DNA from: Streptomyces sp. 840.1
GTDB lineage: Bacteria > Actinomycetota > Actinomycetes > Streptomycetales > Streptomycetaceae
Assembly: GCF_003751445.1 (NCBI RefSeq)
Contig: NZ_RJUU01000002.1
Span: 992,001 to 1,056,000 of the forward strand
Direction: 5' to 3'
DNA length: 64,000 nt
Part shown: positions 51,320 through 61,859 of the stretch, piece after piece
Position numbering within the stretch: position 1 is the first letter of the stretch
How the letters are laid out: each line of letters opens with the position of its first letter
Translations under genes and position numbers: made by a program
Notes under the pieces: generated by a model
Database searches by the model: none
The model's input: the letters and a program-made list of their open reading frames with translations, nothing else
Told to the model about the DNA's origin: nothing

Positions 51320-53100
51320 CGGCCGGGGAGCGTTCCGTGGAGACCGCCCACCGCGCGACCGACGGCGCGGAACAGATCGTCGTTCTCTCGGCGAGGACCC
51401 CCGGGCAGCTCCGGGCGTCCGCCGACCGGCTGGCCGGATATCTCGACCGCCACCCGGACGCCGACCTTGCCGATGTGGCCTTCACACTCCAGGTCGAACG
51501 GGAGGCGATGGCCGCACGGTACGCCGTCGTGGTGTCGTCCGTCGCGGAGCTGAGGGCCCGGCTGCGGGCCGGTCCCTGGCGCCGGGATCCGCCGGCCGCC
51601 CCCGGGGGGCCGCTGGCGGAGATCGTGGGCGACCGGGCCCTGAAGGACGAGCTGGTACGGCGGTGGAGCGCCGCGGGCAAACTGCCCCGGCTCGCGAGTC
51701 TGTGGGAGTCCGGCGTCGACGTGCGCTGGGAGCACCTGCACCGGGGCGCCTCGCGCCGGGTGGTGCCGCTGCCGGTGCACTCCCTCCCGGGGGACGGGAG
51801 GGAGCGGCGCGACGGCCCGCCCCGCCGGTGGAACCTCTCGCGCGGCCAGCTCGCCATGTACCGCGACGAGCGGCGCTGGTCGGAGTCCGGGGCGTACAAC
51901 CTGCCGCTCCTCTTCGAGATCCACGGGGATCTTGACGAGGCGGCCCTGGAGCGGGCGGTCCGCGCGCAGACGGAGATCCATCCGGTGCTGAGCGCCGTCG
52001 TCAGGGAGCGGGACGCCGCGCCGTATCTGGACCTGGACCCGGCCAGAGTGCCGTCGTTCGAACGGGTCGCCGTCCCGGCCGCCTCGCGCGAGGGACTGCT
52101 GACCGCGCTGCGGGACCTGGTCGACGCCCCGTTCGACCTGGCGGAGGGCCCGCTCGTCCGGACGCATCTGGTCCTCCTCGCCGGAGGACGGCGCCTGCTG
52201 CTGATCACCGCGCACCACATCCTGCTCGACGGTACGTCGACCGCGGTCCTGGTCCGTACGCTGAAGGAGGCGTACCGAGGCGGAGGAGGACGAGAAGGGG
52301 CGGCTTCCTACGGCGACTTCGTGGCCTGGGAGGAGGCACTTCTGGCAGGCCCGAGGGGGTGGCGGCACCAGGACCACTGGGTACGGGAGCTGGCCGGACC
52401 GCGCCCCGCGCTCGCCCTGCCCTTCGACCGCCCGCCGGACCCGGGGCGGATGCCCCGCGTCGATGTGGTGACGCTGATGGTGCCGCCCGAGCGGGCCGCC
52501 GCACTGGCCGGCATCGCGAGGGCGCACCGGGTCAGTGCCGCCAACGTGCTGTTCGCTACGTACGTGCTGTTCCTGCACCGGCTGACCGGGCAGGACGACA
52601 TGATCCTGGGCATGACCGCCGCCGCCCGCTACGAGCAGCGCTTCCACGATGTCGTCGGCCAGTTCGCGAACTGTCTGCCGCTCCGCTGCCGGGTCATCGG
52701 CGGCCTCACCGAACTGCTCGGTTCGCTGCGGCGCGGGATGGTCGCCGGAATCGAGCACGGTGCGTTTCCCCTGCCGGAGATCGCCCGAGCGCTCGGAGCC
52801 GAGGAAGAACCGCTGGTCATGACGAACTTCCTCTTCCAGAACTTCGAGGGCGCGGAAATTCTCGCCCAGGAAACCGGGAGCGACCGGGATGCCTGGGAGC
52901 TACGGCCTTTCGTCGATCTTCCGTATGCCGGAGAGTTCACCCTCTCCGGCGAGATATATCGGGCGGGCGAGGGGTACAAGGTATTTCTCAAATACGACAC
53001 GAACGTATTCGACCGGTCCACCGCACGAGACATGGCGGACATCTGGGAGGCGGTCATCCGGGATGTGTCCCGGGGAGACGAGGGGGGACGGGCGCGGTAG
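51316..53100 (+). CDS. orphan PKS KS-linker fused to a condensation domain
   Basis: A 594-residue protein with two parts. Residues about 15-165 look like the linker that follows a KS in this synthase: QIVVLSARTPGQLRASADRL, ADVAFTLQVEREAMAARYAV, and a W-ES-G-V-D-V-R-W stretch matching the GGxDLDW of the modules. Residues about 175-580 form an NRPS-type condensation domain with the catalytic HHxxxDG intact (ITAHHILLDGTST) and DDMILGMTAAARYE, VGQFANCLPLR and FPLPEIARAL as later C-domain motifs. No KS, A or T domain is present. It could act in trans as an acyl or imide-forming transferase, or be a relic of a PKS-NRPS module. The start is GTG 51316, overlapping the LysR stop; GTG 51337, with GGGGAG upstream, is the alternative. 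Confidence 0.82.
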   Translation: MTAGERSVETAHRATDGAEQIVVLSARTPGQLRASADRLAGYLDRHPDADLADVAFTLQVEREAMAARYAVVVSSVAELRARLRAGPWRRDPPAAPGGPLAEIVGDRALKDELVRRWSAAGKLPRLASLWESGVDVRWEHLHRGASRRVVPLPVHSLPGDGRERRDGPPRRWNLSRGQLAMYRDERRWSESGAYNLPLLFEIHGDLDEAALERAVRAQTEIHPVLSAVVRERDAAPYLDLDPARVPSFERVAVPAASREGLLTALRDLVDAPFDLAEGPLVRTHLVLLAGGRRLLLITAHHILLDGTSTAVLVRTLKEAYRGGGGREGAASYGDFVAWEEALLAGPRGWRHQDHWVRELAGPRPALALPFDRPPDPGRMPRVDVVTLMVPPERAAALAGIARAHRVSAANVLFATYVLFLHRLTGQDDMILGMTAAARYEQRFHDVVGQFANCLPLRCRVIGGLTELLGSLRRGMVAGIEHGAFPLPEIARALGAEEEPLVMTNFLFQNFEGAEILAQETGSDRDAWELRPFVDLPYAGEFTLSGEIYRAGEGYKVFLKYDTNVFDRSTARDMADIWEAVIRDVSRGDEGGRAR

Positions 53101-53127
53101 CGGCGCCCGCCCTTCTCGCGGCGCCTC

Positions 53128-53158
53128 GGCACCGGTGGTGCGGCTCGCCGCCGGTGCC
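53128..53158. terminator. hairpin between convergent genes
   Basis: GGCACCGG (53128-53135) pairs with CCGGTGCC (53151-53158) over a 15-base loop, between the condensation-domain gene and the convergent Old Yellow Enzyme gene. Possibly a two-way terminator. Confidence 0.4.
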
Positions 53159-53175
53159 CTCGGCTCCACCGTCCC

Positions 53176-54270
53176 TCAGGCCAGGGTCCGCAGGACGGAC
53201 GGGTCGTAGGGGATGGCCCGGTCCAGCTCGCCCCGGAGCGCCAGCGCCGCCCAGTCCGGGTTGGCCAGCAGCGACCGGCCCACGGCGACCAGGTCGAACT
53301 CGTCGCGTTCCAGGCGGGTCACCAGCTCGCCGATGCCGGTCGCGCCGGACGGTCCGGTGAATCCCTGGGCGAACTCTCCCTCGCCGTACTGCTGGTCCAT
53401 CCCGACCGAGCCGACCGTCACGGTGGGCCTGCCGGTGAGCTTGCGTATCCAGCCGGCCAGGTTGAGGGTGCTGTCGCTGTCCTCGAACTCCGGCAGCCAG
53501 TAGCGCCGGGTCGAGGCGTGGAACACGTCGACACCGGCCGAGGCCAGGGGCTCCAGCAGCAGGCGCAGTTCGTCCGGGTCCGTCGCGGTGCGGGCCCCGT
53601 ACGAGCCGAGCTTCCACTGGGAGAAGCGGAAGAAGACCGGGAACCCCGGACCGACGGCCGCGCGGACCGCCCGCACGATCTCGGCGCCGAACCGGGCCCG
53701 GGAAGCCGGGTCACCGCCGTAGCCGTCGGTGCGCCGGTTGGTCCCGGTCCACAGGAAGTCGTCGATCAGATAGCCGTGCGCGCCGTGCAGTTCGACCCCG
53801 TCGAACCCCAGCCGCGCGGCGTTCGCGGCGGCGTCCGCGAACGCCGCGACCGCGGCGTCGATGTCCTTCCCCGTCATGGGCCGTCCCGCCGGGGCGCCGT
53901 CCAGGCCGATCCCGGACGGGCCCTCGGCGGGCGGATCGGTCGCGGTGCGCGCCGCCCCCGTGTGCCACAGCTGCGGAATGATCCGGCCGCCCTCCTCGTG
54001 TACCCGGCGCAGCACATGGGCCCAGCCGGCGAGTGCCTGCTCGCCGTGGAACTCGGGCACGCCGTCGTACGCGGGGGCGGCGGGGTGGCCGATATAGGTG
54101 CCCTCGGTGATGATCAGGCCGACGCGGTGGGCGGCCCGGCGCGCGTAGTACTCCGCCACGTCCGGGCCGGGCACGCCGCCCGGGGAGGCCGTCCTCGTCA
54201 TCGGGGCCATCACGATGCGGTTGGGGAGCGTGAGGCCGCCCACGGTGAACGGCTCATCCAGACTGGCCAT
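53176..54270 (-). CDS. Old Yellow Enzyme family ene-reductase (NADH:flavin oxidoreductase)
   Basis: A 364-residue FMN-dependent TIM-barrel ene-reductase. It opens LDEPFTVGGLTLPNRIVMAP and has MTRTASPGGVPGPDVAEYYA, the FMN-contact Gln in RIIPQLWHTG, the substrate-binding HGAHGYLIDDFLW (His162 and His165), NRRTDGYGGDPASRARFGAE, and the phosphate-binding LVAVGRSLLANPDW. OYEs reduce activated C=C bonds, so in this cluster it is the natural candidate for reducing the cyclic dienone or phenol tautomer to the saturated ring. The ATG at 54268-54270 follows GGAGGACACC; a longer start at 54321 is possible. It is divergent from the SDR gene, with a LysR-type dyad between them. In my recollection the cycloheximide cluster uses such a reductase. 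Confidence 0.92.
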   Translation of the reverse strand: MASLDEPFTVGGLTLPNRIVMAPMTRTASPGGVPGPDVAEYYARRAAHRVGLIITEGTYIGHPAAPAYDGVPEFHGEQALAGWAHVLRRVHEEGGRIIPQLWHTGAARTATDPPAEGPSGIGLDGAPAGRPMTGKDIDAAVAAFADAAANAARLGFDGVELHGAHGYLIDDFLWTGTNRRTDGYGGDPASRARFGAEIVRAVRAAVGPGFPVFFRFSQWKLGSYGARTATDPDELRLLLEPLASAGVDVFHASTRRYWLPEFEDSDSTLNLAGWIRKLTGRPTVTVGSVGMDQQYGEGEFAQGFTGPSGATGIGELVTRLERDEFDLVAVGRSLLANPDWAALALRGELDRAIPYDPSVLRTLA

Positions 54271-54583
54271 GGTGTCCTCCCGATTCGCGGGAGCCGTCGA
54301 CACGGCTTCCCGCACGTCCAATGGCTGCCTATTCGGCAGGGAATTCTCAGGCGATGCCGGGAAATGCTTCGGCCGCCCGACGATTGTGCATGAACAATGG
54401 CGTCGCTGACCACCGCACCGCTGTATTGCGAAAGGCGATCCATTGCATCGTCATAATGAATTTGACCGTGCCGACCGGACCATGGATATTTGGGCCGGCG
54501 GAACAATGTGCCCGGACAGTGGAGCGCAACGCCCAGTCCATTTCGACCGTATGACGGCCCGTAAGGGAAAGAGGTGGAGCCCC
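54271..54583. promoter_or_regulatory. 313-base divergent control region (OYE / SDR)
   Basis: No gene is seen. ATTGT-GCATGA-ACAAT (54383-54398) is a perfect interrupted dyad of the LysR T-N11-A type. TTGACC (54462-54467), 17 bases, then GATATT (54485-54490) is a fair promoter for the SDR operon. The stretch is AT-richer than its surroundings. Confidence 0.6.
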
Positions 54584-55372
54584 ATGGCGACGGAGAGCAG
54601 TCGTGTCCCCGGAACCTCAGGTGAGCTGGCGGGACGACGGGCCGTGGTCACCGGCGGCAGCCGGGGGATCGGCGCCGCCATCGCGCGCAACCTGCTCGAC
54701 GCCGGCGCGACCGTCGTCACCTCGGCCCGCGGCCAGAACCCGCACACGCCGCCCGGCGCCGCGTTCGTCGCAGCCGATCTCAGCACCCCCGACGGCGTGC
54801 GGGGTTTCGCCGACACCGCGCTGGAGCTGCTGGGCGGCGTGGACATCATCGTCAACAACGCCGGCGGATGCCGCTCGTTCCAGAGCGTGCTGGAGCTGGA
54901 GAACGACTGGCAGTACACGATGGACATCAACTTCCTCGCCGCCGTCCGGCTCAACGCGGCCCTCGTGCCCACCATGCGCGAGAGCGGCGGTGCGATCGTC
55001 CATGTGTCGTCGATCGCGACCGTCGCGGCCTACCCGAACCTCCTGCACTACGCCGCCGCCAAGTCCGCGCTGGAGACCTACAGCAGGGGTCTCTCCGCCG
55101 AGTTGGCACCGGACGGCATCCGGGTCGTCTCCGTCTGCCTGGGCAACGTGGAGACACCGGCGTCGGAGATCGCCCGCACCCGGATCGTCGAACAGCACGG
55201 TGGAGACCCGGACGACCTCACCGGACAATGGGCCGCCGAGATCCCGCTCGGGCGGCTCGGTGACCCCCAGGACATCGCCGACGCCGTGAGCTTCCTGGTC
55301 TCTCCCCGCGCCTCCTGGATCACCGGGAGCAACGTCGTCATCGACGGCGGGAAGACCGCGAGCCTGTGCTGA
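54584..55372 (+). CDS. SDR family oxidoreductase (tailoring)
   Basis: A 262-residue classical SDR. The cofactor loop is VVTGGSRGIGAAIARN, NNAGG is present (VDIIVNNAGGCRS), the catalytic Ser is in VHVSSIATVA, and Tyr156/Lys160 lie in LHYAAAKSALE. The C-terminal IPLGRLGDPQDIADAVSFLV followed by ITGSNVVIDGGKT is typical of FabG-like enzymes. The ATG at 54584 follows GAGGTGGAG; the upstream open frame crosses the promoter. First gene of the operon SDR-P450-CAR-SnoaL. It probably reduces a ketone or imine-like carbonyl during ring maturation, alongside the Old Yellow Enzyme encoded on the other strand. Confidence 0.92.
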   Translation: MATESSRVPGTSGELAGRRAVVTGGSRGIGAAIARNLLDAGATVVTSARGQNPHTPPGAAFVAADLSTPDGVRGFADTALELLGGVDIIVNNAGGCRSFQSVLELENDWQYTMDINFLAAVRLNAALVPTMRESGGAIVHVSSIATVAAYPNLLHYAAAKSALETYSRGLSAELAPDGIRVVSVCLGNVETPASEIARTRIVEQHGGDPDDLTGQWAAEIPLGRLGDPQDIADAVSFLVSPRASWITGSNVVIDGGKTASLC

Positions 55373-55469
55373 GGCCCGGCGACCGCACCCGCGAGGCACC
55401 CGGTGCCGGAGTGCGCACCGCCGAACCACCCGCAGCCGACCGCTCGGCAGCCCGGAAAGGACGGACACG

Positions 55470-56663
<1,194 letters not shown>

Positions 56664-56857
56664 CGTCCGCACCGCTGCCCCAGGGCTGACTGCCGGGCCC
56701 GCGCCCCATACGCGCACCGCCCACCCCGCCGCACCCGCGCATCCCACCGCACTGCGTCCGCACGGCTCCGGCGCCGGCCGCCGGTCCGCCGCACCCGCGC
56801 ACTGCCCCGCCCACCCCCGTACCGCCCGACCACGGAACCGCCAACGGAGGACCCACC

Positions 56858-59800
56858 ATGGCCGAACCGCTGGACGCCACCACCGCGTCGGCGCACGACG
56901 CGGACCAGGGGCTCGCCGAGGCCCTGGCCTCCGTTGACCCGGGCCGGGCACTCGCCGAGGTCATGGCGTCCGTCCTGGAGAGCCACGGAGACCGGCCCGC
57001 CCTCGGCGAACGCGCCCGGGACCCGGAGACCGGGCGTCTCCTCCCGCGCTTCGATACCATCAGCTACCGCGAACTGTGGTCCCGCGTCCGCGCGCTGGCC
57101 GGCCGGTGGCACCACGACCCGCAGTATCCGCTGGGCCCCGGCGACCGGATCTGCACCCTCGGCTTCACCAGTACCGACTACGCGACGCTCGACCTGGCCT
57201 GCATCCACCTCGGGGCCGTGCCCGTGCCCCTGCAGTCCAACGCCCCCCTGTCCCAACTGGCGCCGATCGTGGCGGAGGCCGAGCCCACTGTGCTGGCCGC
57301 GAGCACCGACCGGCTGGACACCGCCGTCGAGTTGGCCGTCGCGTCGAGCACGATCCAGCGCCTCGTTCTCTTCGACCACGGCCCGGGGACCACCGGCCCG
57401 CAGGCGGCCCTGGCGGCGGCCCGGGAGCGCCTGGCCGCGGCCGGGAGCGCGGTCGCCGTCGACACCCTGGCCGAGCTGATCGACCGGGGCAGCGCCCTGC
57501 CGCCCCCGCCGCTGTACGCCGCGGCTCCGGGTGAGGACCCGCTCTCCCTGCTCATCTACACCTCCGGCAGCACCGGCGCACCCAAGGGCGCCATGTACAC
57601 CCAACGGCTCCTGGGCACCGCGTGGTACGGGTTCAGCTACGGTGCGGCCGACACTCCGGCGATCAGCGTCCTCTACCTGCCGCAGAGCCATCTCGCCGGC
57701 CGCTACGCGGTGATGGGTTCGCTCGTGAAGGGGGGCACCGGATACTTCACGGCCGCAGGAGACCTGTCCACCCTGTTCGAGGACATCGCCCTGGTCCGCC
57801 CCACGGAGCTGACCATGGTCCCGCGCCTGTGCGACATGCTCCTCCAGCACTACCGCAGCGAGCTGGGCCGCCGGGCCGCCGAGCCGGGCGACACCGAGGC
57901 AGCGGTAAGGAAGGAGCTGCGAGAGGAGTTCCTGGGCGGGCGCGTCGCCAAGGCGTTCGTCGGCACCGCCCCGCTCTCCGCCGACCTCGCGGCGTTCGTC
58001 GAGTCCGTCCTCGGCTTCCACCTCTACACCGGCTACGGCTCCACCGAAGCGGGCGGAGTGCTGCTGGACACCGTGGTCCAGCGCCCGCCGGTCACCGACT
58101 ACAAGCTGGTGGACGTCCCCGAACTGGGCTACTACGCGACCGATCTGCCCTATCCGCGCGGCGAGCTGCTGCTGAAGTCGAGCACGCTCATTCCCGGCTA
58201 CTTCCGGCGCCCCGACGTCACCGCCGAGATCTTCGACACGGACGGCTACTACCGCACCGGTGACGTCTTCGCCGAGACCGGACCCGACCGGCTGGTCTAC
58301 GTCGACCGCACCAAGGACACCCTGAAGCTGTCCCAGGGCGAGTTCGTGACCGTGTCCCGACTGGAAACGGTGTTTCTCGGCAGCCCTCTCGTCCAGCACC
58401 TCTACCTTTACGGCAACAGCGAGCGCGCCTACCTGGTCGCGGTGGTGGTGCCCACCCCGGACGCGCTGGCCGGGTGCGGCGGGGACACCGAAGCGCTCCG
58501 GCCGCTGCTCATGGAGTCGCTCCGGAGCGTCGCGAAGGAGGCCGGACTCAACTCGTACGAGATCCCCCGCGGCCTCCTCGTCGAGACCGAGCCCTTCAGC
58601 CCCGAGAACGGCCTCTTCACCGAGAGCCACAAACTGCTGCGCCCCCGCCTCAAGGAGCGCTACGGGCCCGCTCTGGAGCAGTTGTACGACCGACTCGCCG
58701 ACGGACAGGAGCGGCGGCTGGGCGAACTGCGGCGCACCGGCGCGGACGGGCCGGTGGAGGAGACGGTCATCCGGGCCGCCCAGGCCCTGCTGGGATCCCC
58801 GGACACCGGTCCCCGCCCCGGCGCGCACTTCACCGACCTCGGTGGGGACTCCCTCTCCGCCCTGTCGTTCGCCGCGCTGTTGAAGGAGGTCTTCCACGTC
58901 GACGTCCCGGTCGGCGTGATCATCAGCCCGGCCAACGACCTGGCGGAGGTGGCGCGGTACATCGCAGCGGCACGCCGGCCGGCCGGGGCGCGGCGGCCCA
59001 CGGCCGCCTCCGTGCACGGGGAGCACCGCTCCGAAGTCCGCGCCCGTGACCTCACGCTGGAGAAGTTCCTCGACGCACCCACGCTCGCCGCCGCTCCGGC
59101 GCGGCCCCGCCCCGACGGCGCCGTACGGACGGTCCTGCTGACCGGGGCCACCGGGTACCTCGGCCGGTTCCTCTGCCTGGAGTGGCTGGAGCGGCTGGCG
59201 TCCTCGGGCGGACGGCTGGTCTGCCTCGTCCGCGGCAGCGACGCGGCCGTCGCGGCGAGGCGGCTGGAGGAAGCCTTCGACAGCGGCGACGCCGCACTGC
59301 TCCGGCGCTACCGGAAGGCGGCCGGGAAGAACCTGGAGGTGCTCGCGGGGGACATCGGCGATGTGCGGATGGGCCTGGCGGAGGACGTCTGGCGGGAACT
59401 GGCCGAGACCGTGGACCTGATCGTCCACCCCGCGGCCCTGGTCAACCACCTGCTGCCGTACAGCGAACTGTTCGGCCCCAACGTCGTCGGCACCGCCGAA
59501 GTGATCCGGCTGGCCCTCACCGGGCGGCTGAAGCCCGTCAACTACGTCTCGACCGTCGCCGTCTGCCTCGGAACCCCGGCCGAGACGGCCGACGAGAACG
59601 CCGACATCCGGGCCACCAGCCCGGTGCGGACCATCGGCCGCGGATACGCCGACGGGTACGCGACCAGCAAATGGGCCGGGGAGGTCCTGCTCCGGGAGGC
59701 GCACGAGCGGTACGGTCTGCCGGTCACCGCCTTCCGGTCCGGCATCGTCCTGGCGCACAGCACCTACTCCGGGCAGGTCAACGTGCCCGACGTCCTCACC

Positions 59801-60310
59801 CGTCTGTTGTTCAGCCTGGTCGTCACCGGCATCGCGCCCGGCTCCTTCTACCGGGCGGGGGCCCGTGCGCACTACGACGGCCTGCCGGTCGACTTCACGG
59901 CGGAGGCCGTCGTCGCCCTGGGTGCGACCGCCACCGATGGCCACCGGACCTTCAACGTACTGAATCCGCACGACGACGGTGTCTCCCTGGACACCTTCGT
60001 CGACTGGCTCATCGAGGCCGGCCACCCGATCCGGCGCGTCGATGACCACGGCGCCTGGCTCACCCGCTTCACCGCGGCGCTCCGCGCCCTGCCGGAGAAG
60101 CAGCGTCAGCACTCGCTGCTCCCGCTGATCGGCGTCTACGCGGAACCCGGCGAAGGCGTCCCGGGTTCCCTGCTCCCCGCCGGTCGCTTCCACGCCGCCG
60201 TGCGGGCGGCGCGGATCGGTCAGGAGCACGACATTCCCCGGGTGTCGCCGTCCCTCATTGGCAAGTACGTCACCGACCTGCGCGCACTCGGCCTCCTCTC
60301 CCGCCCCTGA
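56858..60310 (+). CDS. carboxylic acid reductase (A-T-R)
   Basis: A 1,150-residue carboxylic acid reductase. The adenylation domain (about 50-640) has [20 protein letters not shown], the YGSTEAGG loop and [10 protein letters not shown]. The carrier domain carries Ser665 in [11 protein letters not shown]. The reductase domain starts [14 protein letters not shown] (763-769) and has the SDR pair Tyr934/Lys938 in YATSKWAGE. CARs activate an acid with ATP, load it on phosphopantetheine and release the aldehyde with NADPH. In this cluster the acid released by the synthase TE would become the aldehyde needed for aldol ring closure. The ATG at 56858 follows GGAGGACCCACC. It needs a phosphopantetheinyl transferase, not present in this window. 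It lies 194 bases after the P450 gene. Confidence 0.93.
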   Translation: MAEPLDATTASAHDADQGLAEALASVDPGRALAEVMASVLESHGDRPALGERARDPETGRLLPRFDTISYRELWSRVRALAGRWHHDPQYPLGPGDRICTLGFTSTDYATLDLACIHLGAVPVPLQSNAPLSQLAPIVAEAEPTVLAASTDRLDTAVELAVASSTIQRLVLFDHGPGTTGPQAALAAARERLAAAGSAVAVDTLAELIDRGSALPPPPLYAAAPGEDPLSLLIYTSGSTGAPKGAMYTQRLLGTAWYGFSYGAADTPAISVLYLPQSHLAGRYAVMGSLVKGGTGYFTAAGDLSTLFEDIALVRPTELTMVPRLCDMLLQHYRSELGRRAAEPGDTEAAVRKELREEFLGGRVAKAFVGTAPLSADLAAFVESVLGFHLYTGYGSTEAGGVLLDTVVQRPPVTDYKLVDVPELGYYATDLPYPRGELLLKSSTLIPGYFRRPDVTAEIFDTDGYYRTGDVFAETGPDRLVYVDRTKDTLKLSQGEFVTVSRLETVFLGSPLVQHLYLYGNSERAYLVAVVVPTPDALAGCGGDTEALRPLLMESLRSVAKEAGLNSYEIPRGLLVETEPFSPENGLFTESHKLLRPRLKERYGPALEQLYDRLADGQERRLGELRRTGADGPVEETVIRAAQALLGSPDTGPRPGAHFTDLGGDSLSALSFAALLKEVFHVDVPVGVIISPANDLAEVARYIAAARRPAGARRPTAASVHGEHRSEVRARDLTLEKFLDAPTLAAAPARPRPDGAVRTVLLTGATGYLGRFLCLEWLERLASSGGRLVCLVRGSDAAVAARRLEEAFDSGDAALLRRYRKAAGKNLEVLAGDIGDVRMGLAEDVWRELAETVDLIVHPAALVNHLLPYSELFGPNVVGTAEVIRLALTGRLKPVNYVSTVAVCLGTPAETADENADIRATSPVRTIGRGYADGYATSKWAGEVLLREAHERYGLPVTAFRSGIVLAHSTYSGQVNVPDVLTRLLFSLVVTGIAPGSFYRAGARAHYDGLPVDFTAEAVVALGATATDGHRTFNVLNPHDDGVSLDTFVDWLIEAGHPIRRVDDHGAWLTRFTAALRALPEKQRQHSLLPLIGVYAEPGEGVPGSLLPAGRFHAAVRAARIGQEHDIPRVSPSLIGKYVTDLRALGLLSRP

Positions 60311-60369
60311 CCGGGGCGCGGAGGGCTGCCGGCAGCGTGACACGTCACCACATCGAAAGGGGAACCGTC

Positions 60370-60759
60370 ATGGCAGAGGACATCGACGACCGGGTGAATC
60401 TGTTTCTGCGGAGTCTGGAGGCGTTCGACTTCACCGCCGCCCGGACGCTGTGCACCGAGGCCGCCACGGTGCGGCAGAACGACGGCCGGGGCGAACAGCC
60501 GATCGCTGAGAGCCTGAACGGGCTCAGATCCCTCACCGCGGACACCGACTCGCTGAGTTACGACGTGCTCCGCCGGTTCCGCAACGCCGACGAGGTGCTC
60601 CAGCAGCACGTGCTCCACCTGGTCGGGAACGACGGGTCCCGCACCGACGTCCACGCCGCGGTCTACTTCCGGTTCCAGGACGGTCTCATCGACCGGATCG
60701 AGGAGTACGTCTACGCCGAACCCGTCCTGACACGGCCCCGGACGCCGGACCCGGCGTAG
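60370..60759 (+). CDS. SnoaL-like / NTF2-fold protein
   Basis: A 129-residue NTF2-like cone-fold protein related to SnoaL and ketosteroid isomerase. It has the typical DDRVNLFLRSLEAFDFTAAR start, a central VLRRFRNADEVLQQHVLHLV strand and AAVYFRFQDGLIDRIEEYVY near the end, with His and Asp residues lining the likely pocket. SnoaL enzymes catalyse aldol cyclisation in polyketide pathways, so a role in closing the carbocycle after the carboxylic acid reductase is attractive, but it is inferred from fold and position. The ATG at 60370 follows GAAAGGGGAACC; the 60337 start adds eleven residues and lacks a ribosome binding site. Last gene of the cluster. Confidence 0.8.
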   Translation: MAEDIDDRVNLFLRSLEAFDFTAARTLCTEAATVRQNDGRGEQPIAESLNGLRSLTADTDSLSYDVLRRFRNADEVLQQHVLHLVGNDGSRTDVHAAVYFRFQDGLIDRIEEYVYAEPVLTRPRTPDPA

Positions 60760-60787
60760 CCCTCCGTTCTGCGCCAGTGCTCTCTCC

Positions 60788-61254
60788 GGCGGCGCCTCGG
60801 CCGTCGTCAACGGGCCGGACGCCACCGAGCGCTGCCATTCGTGGCGACCGTCCCGGAGTCCGCCCCCGGGCACGGCCTGTGCGACGGGACGCGCGGGGGC
60901 TCGCTGATCAACCGGCAGTGGGTGCTGACGGCGGCTCACTGTCTGCCGGCCGAGGGACTGGAGGCGGAAGGGATCGTGCGGATCGGCGGCGACCGCCGCA
61001 AGGCCGGCGCCTCCGTCCGGAAGATCGACCGGTTCTTCCTCCACCCCGGCTATGAGAGCGGTGAGAACAGGACCGCCAACAAGAACGACATCGCGGTGAT
61101 ACGTCTGGACCGGCCGGTCGCCCGCCGGCCCGTCGTGATTGCCCAGCGGGCAGGCCGGTCCGGCACACCGACCCGGGTCCCGGGCCTCGGTACGACGTCC
61201 GGACATCCCGGCTGTCCGTCCGCTGCCGGCCGACCCCGGCTTCGCTGTCCCTGA
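60788..61254 (+). pseudogene. trypsin-like serine protease remnant
   Basis: A decayed chymotrypsin-fold protease. [14 protein letters not shown] is read from 60788 in one frame, then the protein continues as [20 protein letters not shown] in another, so a frameshift lies near 60829-60834. The catalytic His is kept in QWVLTAAHC and the Asp in [13 protein letters not shown], but the sequence breaks off at GLGTTSG and lacks the GDSGGP serine region. No signal peptide or start codon is present. It is non-functional and lies just outside the biosynthetic cluster. Confidence 0.75.
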
Positions 61255-61302
61255 CCAGCCGGGACTGCGCCTACGGACCTCGGCCGACTCTTCCATGCCG
61301 AT

Positions 61303-61859
61303 ATGGAGGGTGTGACCTCGCGGTACGACAGCGTCAGGACGTTCGTCCTCCAGCCGTTCCCGCGTGAGACGCACCAGGCCCTTCTCGCGTCCCATGACCA
61401 GCCGTGGGTGTTCCTGACGTTGCAGGGCAAGCCGCTGCTGAGCACGGACTTCGACAACACCTACGGGTTCCCGATGCGGGACGGTGCCGAGAAGCGTGCG
61501 CCCCGGCCGCGGTACGAGCGGCGGGTGCGGCCTGCGCTGCAGGCGGTCGAGGAGATGGCCGGAGAGAACAACTAGCGGCGGCGGCACCGGTACGAGGCGA
61601 AGCTGGACGACGCCGACGACATTTCGCGGTCGCGGTCGAGGAGCGGATGGGGCACGAGCTACCCGGGGTGGAAGGCACTTACAGTGAGGTGACCCTTGCG
61701 ATGGAGGAGCGGATCGTTGGGTATCTCCAGAGGGTGTGGGAGAAGGAGGTGGTGGGAGCCGGGCTGTGGACGCCGTCTTTTCCCGTCCGTCTCCCAGATG
61801 GTCCTGCGCATTCCGCTACGCCGCTGTTCAGCGGCCTTCCCCTCTTGGAGTACGAGTGA
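61303..61859 (+). pseudogene. tyrosine recombinase/integrase C-terminal remnant
   Basis: QPWVFLTLQGKPLLSTDFDN and the following residues read in one frame to an amber stop at 61573-61575. The frame continues as YEAKLDDADDIS, then shifts by a frame to AVAVEERMGHELPGVEGTYS and EVTLAMEERIVGYLQRVWEK. The ERMGH and GTYSEVT wording matches the C-terminal box and catalytic Tyr region of actinobacterial tyrosine recombinases. The N-terminal part, with the Arg and first His of the active site, is missing. At least one stop and one frameshift make it a pseudogene. Its end overlaps the start of the next gene by four bases. Confidence 0.7.
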
